Assembly (NCBI RefSeq): GCF_015624505.1
Contig: NZ_CP061379.1
Span: 3,782,001-3,846,000 of the forward strand
DNA length: 64,000 nt
Direction of reading: 5' to 3'
Source of the DNA: Bradyrhizobium commune
Lineage (GTDB): Bacteria > Pseudomonadota > Alphaproteobacteria > Rhizobiales > Xanthobacteraceae
Shown here: one piece after another, positions 34,001-43,227 of the stretch
How positions within the stretch are numbered: the stretch's first letter is position 1
How the letters are laid out: each line of letters opens with the position of its first letter
The notes under the pieces: generated by a model
What the model was told of the DNA's origin: nothing
Databases searched by the model: none
What the model saw: the letters and a program-made list of their open reading frames with translations, nothing else
Program-made: the position numbers and the translations under genes

Positions 34001-35785
34001 ATGAAAATCGAACCGGTTTCAGTCGACTTTACCGAGGAGCAGAAGCGCTACCTCGAAGGCTTCACGACCGGTCTGCAAATCAGCAAGGTTGGTCGCGGCT
34101 TTGGCGGCGGCGGCGGCGGCAAGGCGAGTGCCGAGCCGACCGGTCCGGACGCCCTGCACATCAAGGCGCAGGACAGGGTCATCGCGTCCGGCAAGAAGCT
34201 CGCCGACCAGGAGAAGTTCAAGCGCGACGAGCATCCCTTCGATGCCTATCCGCGGCTACGCCAGCAGGCGCTCGACAACGCGCCGCCGAGTCCGGCCGAC
34301 AATTTTCGCTGGCGCTATTACGGCATCTTCTACGTCGCGCCGACGCAGGATTCCTACATGTGCCGCCTGCGCATCCCGAACGGCATCATGAAGCACTGGC
34401 AGCTGTCGGGCCTTGCCGATCTCGCCGACGATCTCTGCGGTCCCTACAGCCACGTCACCACGCGCGCCAACCTCCAGCTGCGCGAGCTTCCGCCGAAGAA
34501 CGCGATCAAGCTGATCGAGGGCATCCAGGATCTCGGCCTGTGCTCGCGCGGCTCCGGTGCCGACAACATTCGCAACGTCACGGGAACGCCGACCGCCGGC
34601 ATTGATCCGCAGGAGCTGATCGACACGCGGCCGTTCGCCCGCGAGTGGCACTATCACATCCTCAACGACCGCTCGCTCTACGGCCTGCCGCGCAAGTTCA
34701 ACGTCGCCTTCGATGGTGCCGGCAAGATCGCGGTGCTGGAGGAGACCAACGACATCGCCTTTACCGCGTATGAGGTGAAGGACGGGTTCGGAGTCGAGCC
34801 CGGGGTCTGGTTCCGTCTCGGCCTCGGCGGCATCACCGGGCACAGGGATTTTGCGAAATATTCCGGCATCATCGTCAAGCCGGAGCAGGCGACCGCCGTC
34901 GCCGACGCCATCGTGCGCGCGTTCATCGAGCACGGCGATCGCACCAACCGCAACAAGGCGCGGCTGAAATACGTGCTCGACACGATGGGCCATGACGGAT
35001 TCCTCAAGCTCGTCGAAGAACGGCTGAAGACGTCGTTCACGCGCGTGCCGGAGGAGGCGTTCGCGCCGCGGCCCGCGTCGGATCGCATGGCGCATATCGG
35101 CGTGCACAAGCAGAAGCAGGATGGATTGAACTGGCTCGGCGTGTCGCTGACGCTCGGCAAGATCACCTCTGACCAGATGCGCGGCCTTGCCAAGGTGGCG
35201 CGGGATCTCGGCGACGGCGAGATCCGGCTGACCGTCTGGCAGAACCTCTTGATCCCGGGCGTGCGCGACGAGAACGTCGAGCTTGCCGTTGCCGCGATCA
35301 AGCAGATCGACCTTGCGGTCGAGGCCTCGCATATCCGGGCCGGCCTGATTGCCTGCACCGGCAATGCCGGCTGCCGTTTCGCCGCCTCCAACACCAAGCG
35401 CAACGCCGCCGAGATCGGCGACTGGTGCGAACCGCGCGTTGCCATGGACAAGCCGGTCAACATCCACGTCACCGGCTGCCACCATTCCTGCGCGCAGCAC
35501 TACATCAGCGACATCGGCCTGATCGGCGCGCGCGTGCCGGTCAATGAGGAGGATACGGTCGAGGGCTATCACCTCTTCACCGGCGGCGGCTTCGGACCCG
35601 ACGCCGATGTCGGGCAGGAGGTCTATCACGACCTCAAGGCCGAGGACGCGCCGAAGACGGTCGAGGGATTGCTTAAGGCCTATCTCGCCCATCGCTCATC
35701 CGCCGACGAAACCTTCCTCGCCTTCGCGCGCCGCCATGATGGCGAAACGCTGCGCAAGCTTGCCGATGCACAGGTGTCCGCATGA
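34001..35785 (+). CDS. nirA: Assimilatory siroheme nitrite reductase NirA
   Basis: A 594-residue siroheme/[4Fe-4S] enzyme reducing nitrite to ammonium. The cluster ligands are Cys452, Cys458, Cys493 and Cys497 (CTGNAGC, then GCHHSC), the hallmark C-x5-C-x34-C-x3-C. The two-fold repeat halves contain YSHVTTRANLQLREL and GEIRLTVWQNLLIPGV. The start at 34001 (MKIEPVSVDFTEEQ) follows AGGAG at about 33981-33985; an in-frame extension to 33848 is leader. The N-terminus has FTEEQKRYLEGFTTGLQIS, which the next gene echoes. Its stop overlaps the reductase start by 4 bp. Confidence 0.96.
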   Translation: MKIEPVSVDFTEEQKRYLEGFTTGLQISKVGRGFGGGGGGKASAEPTGPDALHIKAQDRVIASGKKLADQEKFKRDEHPFDAYPRLRQQALDNAPPSPADNFRWRYYGIFYVAPTQDSYMCRLRIPNGIMKHWQLSGLADLADDLCGPYSHVTTRANLQLRELPPKNAIKLIEGIQDLGLCSRGSGADNIRNVTGTPTAGIDPQELIDTRPFAREWHYHILNDRSLYGLPRKFNVAFDGAGKIAVLEETNDIAFTAYEVKDGFGVEPGVWFRLGLGGITGHRDFAKYSGIIVKPEQATAVADAIVRAFIEHGDRTNRNKARLKYVLDTMGHDGFLKLVEERLKTSFTRVPEEAFAPRPASDRMAHIGVHKQKQDGLNWLGVSLTLGKITSDQMRGLAKVARDLGDGEIRLTVWQNLLIPGVRDENVELAVAAIKQIDLAVEASHIRAGLIACTGNAGCRFAASNTKRNAAEIGDWCEPRVAMDKPVNIHVTGCHHSCAQHYISDIGLIGARVPVNEEDTVEGYHLFTGGGFGPDADVGQEVYHDLKAEDAPKTVEGLLKAYLAHRSSADETFLAFARRHDGETLRKLADAQVSA

Positions 35786-37392
35786 ACCAGATCACCCCTC
35801 CACCGAAACTCGACATCATCCCCGCCAGCGCGCCGTTCTCCGACGCGCAGCGCTCCTGGCTGAACGGCTTCTTTGCCGGGCTGCTGTCGCCTGACGTGGC
35901 TACGCCCTTGTCGACAGAGCAGGGCGCCGCCGTCATGGGCGGAGCCGGTGACGGCGACGACGGTGAGGCGCCTTGGCACGACCAGACCATGCCGATCGCG
36001 GACCGGATGAAGCTTGCGGAGGGACGCCCGGTGCGCCGTAAGATGATGGCGGCGATGGCGCAGCAGGATTGCGGCCAGTGCGGCTACAATTGCAACGACT
36101 ATTCCGAGGCCATCGCAGGCCGCAGCGAAGCGCGGCTCAATTTGTGCGTCCCCGGCGGCAAGGAAACCGCGCGGATGCTGAAGTCGCTCTACGAGGAGCT
36201 CGACAAGGCACCGGCGGCCAAAACAACTGACAAGGCGGATGCGGTGGCAGCACCGGCCGTGACGGTGACGATCGCGGAGCCCGGCCGCTCCCGCGACAAT
36301 CCGGTCGCGGCGACCTTCCTGTCGCGGCGCCTGCTCAACAAGGGCGCCTCGGAGAAGGAGACCTACCACATCGAGTTCGATCTTTCCGAGAGCAAGCTCG
36401 ATTACGTCGTCGGTGACAGCTTTGGCGTGTTCCCGCGCAACGAGCTCGGCCTCGTCGACCAGATCATCGCGCTGCTCGGCGCCTCCCACACCACCAAGGT
36501 CAACAACAAGACGCTGCGTGAGGTGCTGATCGACGACGTCTCGCTGTCGCCGGCCCCCGACTCGCTGTTCGAGCTGATTTCCTTCATCACCGGTGGCGCG
36601 CAGCGCGAGAAGGCACGGGCGCTGGCGCAGGGCGAGGATCCCGATGGTGATGCCGCAACGCTGGACGTGATGGCGACGCTTCAGAAGTTTTCCGGCACGC
36701 GGCCGCATCCCGAGGCCTTTGTCGAGGCGCTGGAGCCGCTCCAGCCGCGGCTCTATTCGATCTCCTCGTCGCACAATGCGACGCCCGGAAAATTATCGTT
36801 GACCGTCGATTCCGTGCGCTACGTCATCGGCAAGCGCAAGCGGCTCGGCGTCGCCTCGACCTTCCTCGGCGAGCGCATCAATGATGGCGAGAAGCTCAAG
36901 GTCTATGTGCAGAAGGCACACGGCTTCGGCCTGCCGCAGGATCCGAAGACGCCGGTCATCATGATCGGCCCCGGCACCGGCATCGCGCCGTTCCGCGCCT
37001 TCCTGCTCGATCGCAAGGCGACCGGCGCGCCCGGCAAGAACTGGCTGTTCTTCGGCCACCAGCGCAGCGATTGCGATTTCTTCTACCAGGACGAACTCAA
37101 CGCGATGAAGACGTCAGGGCAGTTGACGCGGCTGTCGCTGGCCTGGTCGCGCGATGGCGAGAAGAAGTTTTACGTGCAGGACCGCATGCGTGAGGTCGGC
37201 CGCGAATTGTGGACCTGGCTCGCCGAGGGCGCGCATCTCTACATCTGCGGCGATGCCAAGCGCATGGCCAAGGACGTCGAGCGTGCGCTGGTCGACATTG
37301 TCGCGCAGTTCGGCGCGCGCTCGACGGATGAGGCCGTGAGTTTCGTCGCGGAGCTGAAGAAGACCGGCAGATTCCAGGCTGACGTGTACTAA
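35782..37392 (+). CDS. FAD/NADPH reductase of CysJ type with N-terminal Fe-S domain (no FMN domain)
   Basis: A 536-residue flavoprotein that probably supplies electrons to NirA. Residues ~75-130 carry a [4Fe-4S] motif, Cys97, Cys100, Cys104 and Cys122 (CGQCGYNC ... LNLCVPGG), of the RnfB/AcsC 'FeS' type. From residue ~175 it is a ferredoxin-NADP reductase core: RLYSISSSHN (FAD), GVASTFLGER, MIGPGTGIAPFRAF, GHQRSDCDFFYQDEL and YICGDAKRMAKDV (NADPH). The flavodoxin domain of CysJ is absent. The N-terminus (FSDAQRSWLNGFFAGLL) resembles the NirA and CysJ N-termini. It overlaps nirA (ATGA). It is often annotated as sulfite reductase alpha; the context argues for nitrite. Confidence 0.9.
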   Translation: MNQITPPPKLDIIPASAPFSDAQRSWLNGFFAGLLSPDVATPLSTEQGAAVMGGAGDGDDGEAPWHDQTMPIADRMKLAEGRPVRRKMMAAMAQQDCGQCGYNCNDYSEAIAGRSEARLNLCVPGGKETARMLKSLYEELDKAPAAKTTDKADAVAAPAVTVTIAEPGRSRDNPVAATFLSRRLLNKGASEKETYHIEFDLSESKLDYVVGDSFGVFPRNELGLVDQIIALLGASHTTKVNNKTLREVLIDDVSLSPAPDSLFELISFITGGAQREKARALAQGEDPDGDAATLDVMATLQKFSGTRPHPEAFVEALEPLQPRLYSISSSHNATPGKLSLTVDSVRYVIGKRKRLGVASTFLGERINDGEKLKVYVQKAHGFGLPQDPKTPVIMIGPGTGIAPFRAFLLDRKATGAPGKNWLFFGHQRSDCDFFYQDELNAMKTSGQLTRLSLAWSRDGEKKFYVQDRMREVGRELWTWLAEGAHLYICGDAKRMAKDVERALVDIVAQFGARSTDEAVSFVAELKKTGRFQADVY

Positions 37393-37646
37393 GGCGCTAT
37401 CCGATCGGGATGAATCGCCGGCGCCGCGCACGGCGCGGGCAGCAGCGTTCTACTGTGCATGGGGTTGTTTTCGCTGTTTGAGTTGGATGGAACCGGTTCC
37501 ATTTGGCTTGGACTTTAACGAATAGCATTCCTGGAACCCGCATGTTCCGAGAATTTTAGCCTGCGAAGAGAGCCTTGAAGGGGCTTCCATCGCTATTTGC
37601 GCGACAGTCTTACAGCCGTCGCGTTTGCTCGTTCATAATCCCTCGC

Positions 37647-37820
37647 ATGGTGCGTTGGAAATCGACCATCCGGGAATTGTCGGCGGAAGCCAGGCTGCAC
37701 TTCTATGCGCGATCGCTCTCGCGCAGGACCGGGGCGAGCGCGCCCCACATCGGCCTCTACGGCGCCTGCGCGCTGATCGCAGTGCTCGTCATCAGCACGC
37801 TCTCGGCGCACCCGTTCTGA
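37647..37820 (+). CDS. Small hypothetical protein with C-terminal membrane helix
   Basis: A 57-residue ORF from ATG 37647 (MVRWKSTIRELSAEARLHFY) with a basic N-terminus and a single C-terminal hydrophobic stretch (LYGACALIAVLVISTLSA). A longer frame starts at 37575. It stands between the nitrite reductase operon and convergent pxpA, almost touching it. Codon use looks typical. There is no family I recognise, and it could be chance, so confidence is low. Confidence 0.4.
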   Translation: MVRWKSTIRELSAEARLHFYARSLSRRTGASAPHIGLYGACALIAVLVISTLSAHPF

Positions 37821-38591
37821 TCACGCCCCGCGCTTGAATGGCGCGACCTCGATGCCCGCATCCTTCAGCGCCTGACGCAGGCTGCGCGCGATCTCGACCG
37901 CGCCATGCGTGTCGCCGTGGATGCACACCGTGTCCGTACGCATCTTGATGACCTTGCCGGTGACCGAGACCACCGCGCCGTCCTGCACCATGCGCACCAC
38001 GCGGTCGGCGATCGCCTTGGCATCGTGCAGCACTGCACCGGGCTTCTTGCGCGAGACGAGGTTGCCGTCGTTCTCATAGGCGCGGTCGGCGAACACCTCG
38101 TGCACCATCGGCAGATTGGCTTCTTCGCCGGCCTTCACCAGCTTCGAATTGGCGAGCACGACGAAGATCAGGCTGGGGTCGACCGCCCTGATGCCGGCGG
38201 CGATCGCCTTCGCCGTCATGTCGTCCTCGCATGCGACGTTGGAGAGCGCGCCATGCGCCTTCACATGCGTCACCTTGTGGCCGGCCGCGGTCGCGATCGC
38301 CTGCAATGCGCCGATCTGGTAGGCGACCAGGTTCTCGATCTCCGAGGCCTTCAGGCCGGCGATCGGATGCCGGCCAAAGCCATGCAGATCGCGATAGCCG
38401 GGGTGTGCGCCGACCGACACGCCGCGCGCTTTCGCCAGTTCCACAGTCCGCCGCATGATGTCGGGATCGCCGGCATGGAAGCCGCAGGCGACATTAACCG
38501 AACTTGCGAGCTCGATCATCGCCGCGTCGTTGCCCATTTCCCACGCGCCAAAACCTTCGCCGAGGTCGCAATTGAGATCGATCGTCGTCAT
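37821..38591 (-). CDS. pxpA: 5-oxoprolinase subunit A (LamB/YcsF family)
   Basis: A 256-residue protein with the LamB/YcsF start [30 protein letters not shown] sequence ([20 protein letters not shown]), [18 protein letters not shown] and [10 protein letters not shown]. With PxpB and PxpC it forms the ATP-dependent enzyme that opens 5-oxoproline (pyroglutamate) to glutamate. It is the last gene in the order pxpB-pxpC-pxpA on the minus strand, 31 bp after pxpC. Confidence 0.95.
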   Translation of the reverse strand: MTTIDLNCDLGEGFGAWEMGNDAAMIELASSVNVACGFHAGDPDIMRRTVELAKARGVSVGAHPGYRDLHGFGRHPIAGLKASEIENLVAYQIGALQAIATAAGHKVTHVKAHGALSNVACEDDMTAKAIAAGIRAVDPSLIFVVLANSKLVKAGEEANLPMVHEVFADRAYENDGNLVSRKKPGAVLHDAKAIADRVVRMVQDGAVVSVTGKVIKMRTDTVCIHGDTHGAVEIARSLRQALKDAGIEVAPFKRGA

Positions 38592-38622
38592 GGTTGCTCT
38601 CCGCCTCTGGTCGTCTTGTCGT

Positions 38623-39660
38623 CTATGGCTCTGCCGCCACCTGCCACGTCCCGGAATCCACGGCGCTCACCGCATAGCCGGCGACATTGGCATCGCTGAG
38701 CGCCTCGATATTGAGTTCGACGATGTCGGACGAGCGCAAGCGATCGGGCAGGGTGCGGATCAGTTGCGCGAACTTCCTCGCCTCATCCTGCGCTTCCACC
38801 ATGGTGACCTGCTTGAAGCGGAACGCCGTGCCCGCCGAAGTCTGTGCCAGACGGCCGACATCGGCCGTGATCACGGTTGCGATCTTCGGGTAACCGCCGG
38901 AGGTGCCGCGGTCCATCATCAGCGCGATCGGAGCGCCGTTGCCGGGCACCTGGATGCTGCCGTTGACGGTGCCGTCGGAGACGATGTTGTGGCCGTGCAG
39001 ATGCTTGATCGCGGGGCCATCGAGCCGGTAGCCCATGCGGTCGGAGGTCGCCGAGATCTTCCATTCGCTGTCGAGAAAGAGTGCCTTGTTGGCATCGTCG
39101 AACTCGTCGTCCTGCGGGCCCAGCAGGACGCGGATCGGACCGGCCACGGGCTTGGGCAGCTCGATGCGGAGCTCCGGCGCGCCGCTCGCGGGATCAACCG
39201 CGAACTCGTCGCCGGCCTGGAGCGGGCGCGGATAGGGGCTGCCGAGCCCCGCGCGGGCATTCACCGCGAGGCTGCCGAACACCTCTTCGCCCTTGATGGC
39301 GCCTTCGATCGCGAGATAGGTGAAGGCGCCGCCGCGGGCAAAGCCGAGCGTCAGCGTCTCGCCGTCCTTCAGCGTGACGGATGTGTCGATCGCGACCGGC
39401 CGGCCCGCGATGTCGGCATTGCGCGGTGCGCCGGAAATCGCGACGCGCACGGCGCCGTCGCGGGCGGTGAGGGTTGCGCCGAACGGGCCGATCTCGACAG
39501 CGGCTGCGAGCGGGGCATTGCCGACGAGCGTGTTCGCGGCCGCGAGCGACAGCCGGTCCATCGCGCCGCTGACGGTCAGGCCATAGCGCTGCGCGCCGAA
39601 GCGGCCGCCGTCCTGGACGGAGCTCGCAGGGCCAATGCTGGCAACGACGAGCCGGCTCAT
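38623..39660 (-). CDS. pxpC: 5-oxoprolinase subunit C (KipA/biotin-dependent carboxylase-like)
   Basis: A 345-residue protein. Its start ([20 protein letters not shown]) and [20 protein letters not shown], together with [14 protein letters not shown] and [35 protein letters not shown] sequence, are characteristic of KipA/PxpC (allophanate-hydrolase subunit 2 family). Its start overlaps the pxpB stop by 4 bp, so B and C are coupled. It works with PxpA and PxpB in the cytosol to remove 5-oxoproline, a spontaneous breakdown product of glutamine. Confidence 0.94.
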   Translation of the reverse strand: MSRLVVASIGPASSVQDGGRFGAQRYGLTVSGAMDRLSLAAANTLVGNAPLAAAVEIGPFGATLTARDGAVRVAISGAPRNADIAGRPVAIDTSVTLKDGETLTLGFARGGAFTYLAIEGAIKGEEVFGSLAVNARAGLGSPYPRPLQAGDEFAVDPASGAPELRIELPKPVAGPIRVLLGPQDDEFDDANKALFLDSEWKISATSDRMGYRLDGPAIKHLHGHNIVSDGTVNGSIQVPGNGAPIALMMDRGTSGGYPKIATVITADVGRLAQTSAGTAFRFKQVTMVEAQDEARKFAQLIRTLPDRLRSSDIVELNIEALSDANVAGYAVSAVDSGTWQVAAEP

Positions 39661-40388
39661 GCATCCACCTGCTCGGCGATGATCTCGCCGGCCTCGGCAG
39701 CGCGGTCCTGCTCCTCAAAGGTCTTGTGGTCGATGGCGAAAAACGTCACGCGATCACCGGGTTCGGTGAGGAAGGTCGGATTCCGGTGGAGCTGATAGGT
39801 CCGCACCGGCGTGCGGCCAAGCAGGTGCCAGCCGCTCGGTGCGGCCAGGCACTGGATGCCCGCCTGGATGCCGCCGATCGAGATCGTTCCGGCAGGCGTG
39901 AACAGCCGGGGCGACTGCCGCCGTGACATGTGCAGGGACTTGTCGAGACCGCTGAGATAGGACCAGCCCGGCGTGAAGCCGATCATGGCAACGCGATAGT
40001 CGCCACTGGCGTGGCGAGCAACGATGTCGTCCGGTGTGGTGTTCAGCGCCTTCGCGACCTCCTCGAGGTCGATGCCGTGCTCGCCGCCATAGGCGACGGG
40101 AATACGCCAGCGCCGCGCCTTGGTGGCCGGCGGCAGCGGCCGGGTGGCGATCGGGAGGATCTTCTCGCCGAGTGCGTCGAAGCCGACCTTGCCGGGATCG
40201 TAATGCACCAGCAGCGAGCGATAGGTCGGCACGGTCTCGGTGATACCGTCGATGGGGTGTGCTGCGAGCGCCTTGTCGAGCGCGAGCACACGCTGGTTGG
40301 CAGCATCATCGATGGTGCGGCTGAACTCGACCGTGACGGCGCTGTCGCCACTGGGCAGAAGGCGGGGCGGAGGAAGCGTCGCGGCCAT
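39657..40388 (-). CDS. pxpB: 5-oxoprolinase subunit B (KipI family)
   Basis: A protein of 243 residues from ATG 40388 (MAATLPPPRLLPSGDSAVTV). The family core GDSAVTVEF, YRSLLVHYDPGKVGFDAL, YRVAMIGFTPGWSYLSGLD and the tail TPAGTISIGGIQAGIQ are intact. KipI/PxpB is the allophanate-hydrolase subunit-1-like partner of PxpC. An upstream in-frame extension to 40535 is not supported. It leads the pxpBCA operon; the 259 bp between it and the divergent RraA-like gene must hold both promoters. Confidence 0.94.
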   Translation of the reverse strand: MAATLPPPRLLPSGDSAVTVEFSRTIDDAANQRVLALDKALAAHPIDGITETVPTYRSLLVHYDPGKVGFDALGEKILPIATRPLPPATKARRWRIPVAYGGEHGIDLEEVAKALNTTPDDIVARHASGDYRVAMIGFTPGWSYLSGLDKSLHMSRRQSPRLFTPAGTISIGGIQAGIQCLAAPSGWHLLGRTPVRTYQLHRNPTFLTEPGDRVTFFAIDHKTFEEQDRAAEAGEIIAEQVDA

Positions 40389-40647
40389 GAGCTGTCGAAG
40401 AGCTGTCGAAATCGGGCTTCTGGAAAACGCGGGCTCGTCCTTGAGTTCCGCGCTATCCTGCTTCGCGTAAATGCGCCCGCAAGTCCAATAAATTAATGCA
40501 AGGGCGTCCGATAAAGCCTTGTTATCGCGTCGCATAACTGCCCTGCCGCCCAGCGTTCTTGTAGCGTCTTGGCCCTTGACGCGCGCGCCGCGGCTCGCAA
40601 GATGCGCGGCGTCATTTCCCGCCTATTTTCGGAGCTCGTTGTCGTCC

Positions 40648-41346
40648 ATGTCGCTATCCCCCGAAGCCCGCAAGACCCTCGCCGGCATCACCACTGCCAC
40701 CATCACCACGGTCCTGCTGAAGAAGGGCCTGCGCAATGTGTGGATGCGCGGTGCGCGTCCGCTGCGTCCGGGCCTGCCGCGCCTGGTGGGACCTGCCTTC
40801 ACGCTGCGTTTTGTGCCGGCCCGCGAGGATCTGGCGACGCCGGAATCCTGGTCGTCGCCGATCTCGACCCGCACCGCGATCGAGGCGATGCCGGAAGGCT
40901 GCATCGCCGTGGTCGACGCCATGGGCATCACCGATGCCGGCATCTTCGGCGACATCCTCTGCGCGCGCATGATGAAGCGCGGCGTCACCGCGCTCGTCAG
41001 CGACGGCGTGGTGCGCGACGTCGAGGGCGTGCTTGGCACCAATCTGCCGGTCTGGTGCGACGGCTATGCCGCGCCGCCGTCGGTTGCCGGCCTGACCTTC
41101 GTCGGCTGGGGCGAGCCGATCGGTTGCGGTGGCGTCGCCGTGTTTCCGAACGACATCGTGGTTGCCGACCAGGACGGCTGCGTGCTGATCCCGCAGGCGA
41201 TGCTCGACCACGTGCTGGCCGAGGGCGTCGAGCAGGAGCGGATGGAGGCCTGGATCGTCAACGAGGTGAACAACGGCGCGGTGCTCCCGGGCCTCTATCC
41301 CATGAACGCCGAGACCAAAGCGCGCTACGCGGCAACCAAGAAGTAA
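40648..41346 (+). CDS. RraA-like protein (HMG/CHA aldolase fold)
   Basis: A 232-residue protein from ATG 40648 (MSLSPEARKTLAGITTATIT). Motifs: MRGARPLRPGLPRLVGPAFT, GCIAVVDAMGITDAGIFGDI, the active-site GVTALVSDGVVRDVEGVL (the conserved DGxxRD) and CGGVAVFPNDIVVADQDGCVLIP. Members with the GD and R-D residues are either RNase E inhibitors (RraA) or HMG/CHA-type aldolases and decarboxylases; the N-terminal extension beyond RraA makes an enzyme more likely. It is followed 21 bp later by a cupin and may share a transcript. Confidence 0.85.
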   Translation: MSLSPEARKTLAGITTATITTVLLKKGLRNVWMRGARPLRPGLPRLVGPAFTLRFVPAREDLATPESWSSPISTRTAIEAMPEGCIAVVDAMGITDAGIFGDILCARMMKRGVTALVSDGVVRDVEGVLGTNLPVWCDGYAAPPSVAGLTFVGWGEPIGCGGVAVFPNDIVVADQDGCVLIPQAMLDHVLAEGVEQERMEAWIVNEVNNGAVLPGLYPMNAETKARYAATKK

Positions 41347-41367
41347 CAGGAAGCGAGGAGCCCCCCT

Positions 41368-41772
41368 ATGGAGATCACCGTCGCAGGCACGCGGCCGACC
41401 CGCCGCGCGCCCAAGGAGAATTTTACCGGCACCGTGTTGCAGGACCCCGTGATCATGGCGCCCGCGCCGGCACGGCTGAACTGCTCGCGCGTGTCATTCG
41501 AGCCGGGTGCCCGTACCAACTGGCACCACCATCCGCTCGGGCAGACGCTCTACGTGATTTCGGGCGTCGGCCGCGTCCAGGCCAAGGGCGGCCCGATCCG
41601 CGAGATCCGTCCCGGCGACACCGTCTGGATTCCGCCGGGCGAATTGCACTGGCATGGCGCCTCGCCGAACAACAGCATGTGCCACATCGCCATGCAGGAA
41701 TCGCTCGACGGCGTCTATTCGACGTGGCTCGAGCCGGTCACGGACGCGGAGTACGGCGCGGCGCTGGGCTGA
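41368..41772 (+). CDS. Cupin-domain protein
   Basis: A 134-residue single-domain beta-barrel. Cupin motif 1 is ARTNWHHHPLGQTLYVISGVGRV (His triad and distal Glu replaced by Gln), motif 2 is RPGDTVWIPPGELHWHGAS with metal-type His. It resembles the small cupins annotated as (R)-mandelonitrile lyase-like or carboxymuconolactone-associated proteins. Being immediately downstream of the RraA-like gene suggests a linked catabolic step. SD GAGGAG lies before the ATG. Confidence 0.9.
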   Translation: MEITVAGTRPTRRAPKENFTGTVLQDPVIMAPAPARLNCSRVSFEPGARTNWHHHPLGQTLYVISGVGRVQAKGGPIREIRPGDTVWIPPGELHWHGASPNNSMCHIAMQESLDGVYSTWLEPVTDAEYGAALG

Positions 41773-42129
41773 CTACACCCGCTGCGCCGTCCAGGTGCCC
41801 GAGCACATGGTGCCATGCCATGTGCCGGAGCCGGACGTGCCGCTCAGCCGGCCGAAGCCGACGGCGTGCTTGATGCCGGTGCCCAGGGTGACGTTGATGT
41901 TGCCGGCATCGGCCACGCGGCCCGAGGCCGCGACAGCTGCGTTGCTCGAGGCGATCTGACCATTGCTGATGCCGATCGCGACGGTCGCACCATTGCCGCA
42001 CGTCTCGCTCGACGATGCGATATGGACATTCCATGTACCGTCGAAGCTGCTGGTGGCAGCGCCGGCCTGCGACAGCGGGAAGGCGACAGCGACAATGGTG
42101 GCGAAGAGAGCTTTACGAAGTCCGTTCAT
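41773..42129 (-). CDS. Small secreted hypothetical protein
   Basis: A 118-residue protein from ATG 42129 (MNGLRKALFATIVAVAFPLS) with a signal peptide cleaved near QAGA-AT. The mature 95 residues are rich in Gly, Ser and Ala, with two cysteines (SETCGNG and GTMCSGTW) that could form a disulfide, and repeated GTW/DGTW motifs (SFDGTWNVHIA, GSGTWHGTM) like those in small beta-barrel envelope proteins. No family assigned. It converges on the cupin with its stop adjacent. The longer frame to 42273 lacks support. Confidence 0.7.
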   Translation of the reverse strand: MNGLRKALFATIVAVAFPLSQAGAATSSFDGTWNVHIASSSETCGNGATVAIGISNGQIASSNAAVAASGRVADAGNINVTLGTGIKHAVGFGRLSGTSGSGTWHGTMCSGTWTAQRV

Positions 42130-42250
42130 GACACGCCCCTGTTGTTGATCACGCGGGCGTTGTGTCATGAGCGCGGAACCGGCGACGTGAGGGCTGTCAC
42201 GCGCGCCGGCCGCTGTGTGAGGTGATGCACATCGGAATGACGCGACGGAC

Positions 42251-42280
42251 AAAAGCAAAGGGGCCCGGATCACGGGCCCC
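42251..42280 (-). terminator. Rho-independent terminator for the DUF2147 gene
   Basis: On the minus strand GGGGCCCG pairs with CGGGCCCC around a 5-nt loop (42260-42280) and is followed by TTTGCTTTT. It begins 30 bp after the DUF2147 stop. Confidence 0.8.
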
Positions 42281-42309
42281 TGATCTCTCTCGGACTATCG
42301 CGATCGATC

Positions 42310-43227
42310 CTAGTTCACCCGTGTCCAGGTCTGGCCGCCGCAGAACATGCCGCCGAAGGCGCAGCCCTGCACGCTCAGGCGATCGGTGCCTTTCAGCGCG
42401 ATGGTCGAGTCGTAGGTCGAGCCGGTGTTGGGGTCGAGGATGCGGCCGGACCATTTCTGGTCCTTGTCGGGCTTCATGTTGATCAAAATCTGCTCGCCGT
42501 TCTGGTTCGATTTGCTGTCGACTGAATAGCCGCAGAGATTGTTGCCGCATTGCTCGATGCGGACCTTGCCTTCCTTCTCCTGGGTGAGCCAGACGCCCAG
42601 CGGTGAGTTGAGATCGCGCGCGGGCGCGACTGCGGGAGCCGGCGCGACGGCGGCCGATTGAACCGGGGCTGACGGTGGCGCCGGAGCGGGTGGAGGCGGC
42701 GCCGGGGGAGCCACTGCCACAGTCGGTGCCGGCGGCGGAGGCGGTGCTGGAGGTGCAACCGCAATAGTCGGAGCTGGCGGCGGAGGCGGTGCCGGGGGCG
42801 CGATCGCGGCGGTCGGCGCAGGGGTCGCCGGCGGCACGGGCGGCGGCACCATAGACGTATCAGCCGGAGCGCTGTTGGCGGTGGTGGTCGGAGGCGGAGC
42901 AGGCGGGGGCAGCGGGGCGGGAGGCGGTGCCGCGGCAGCAGGAGCCTGTTCGGCCGCTGGCGGCGTTGCGACGGGAGCAGCGGCCGGCGCGGGTGCCGCC
43001 GGCGGTTGCGGATTGACATTTGCCTGTTGCGGCGTCTGCTGGTCCGGCTTGGCCTCGTTCTTCTTGGCCTTCTTGGATTTGCCGGTGTTGTCGTAGACGC
43101 CGGGAATCGACACCGTACCGCGGTCGGGATCGATGCGGATGGTGCGCCCGCCATATTCGAAGGTGTACTGCGCTTGCGCGGCGGTGCTCGCCAGAAGGAA
43201 CGCGGCCGTGGCCAACAGCTTCCTCAT
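42310..43227 (-). CDS. Secreted DUF2147 protein with long proline-rich linker
   Basis: A 305-residue protein from ATG 43227 with signal peptide (KLLATAAFLLASTAAQAQ). After a short conserved N-terminal part (FEYGGRTIRIDPDRGTVSIP) and a KKAKKNEAK basic stretch, about residues 60-195 are a Pro/Ala-rich low-complexity linker built from tandem PPAPPPPPAPT(I/V)AVA units. The C-terminal ~100 residues are a DUF2147 domain (GVWLTQEKEGKVRIEQCGNN ... GGQTWTRVN) with paired Cys. DUF2147 proteins are periplasmic and of unknown function. Such linkers may span peptidoglycan. Confidence 0.8.
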   Translation of the reverse strand: MRKLLATAAFLLASTAAQAQYTFEYGGRTIRIDPDRGTVSIPGVYDNTGKSKKAKKNEAKPDQQTPQQANVNPQPPAAPAPAAAPVATPPAAEQAPAAAAPPPAPLPPPAPPPTTTANSAPADTSMVPPPVPPATPAPTAAIAPPAPPPPPAPTIAVAPPAPPPPPAPTVAVAPPAPPPPAPAPPSAPVQSAAVAPAPAVAPARDLNSPLGVWLTQEKEGKVRIEQCGNNLCGYSVDSKSNQNGEQILINMKPDKDQKWSGRILDPNTGSTYDSTIALKGTDRLSVQGCAFGGMFCGGQTWTRVN

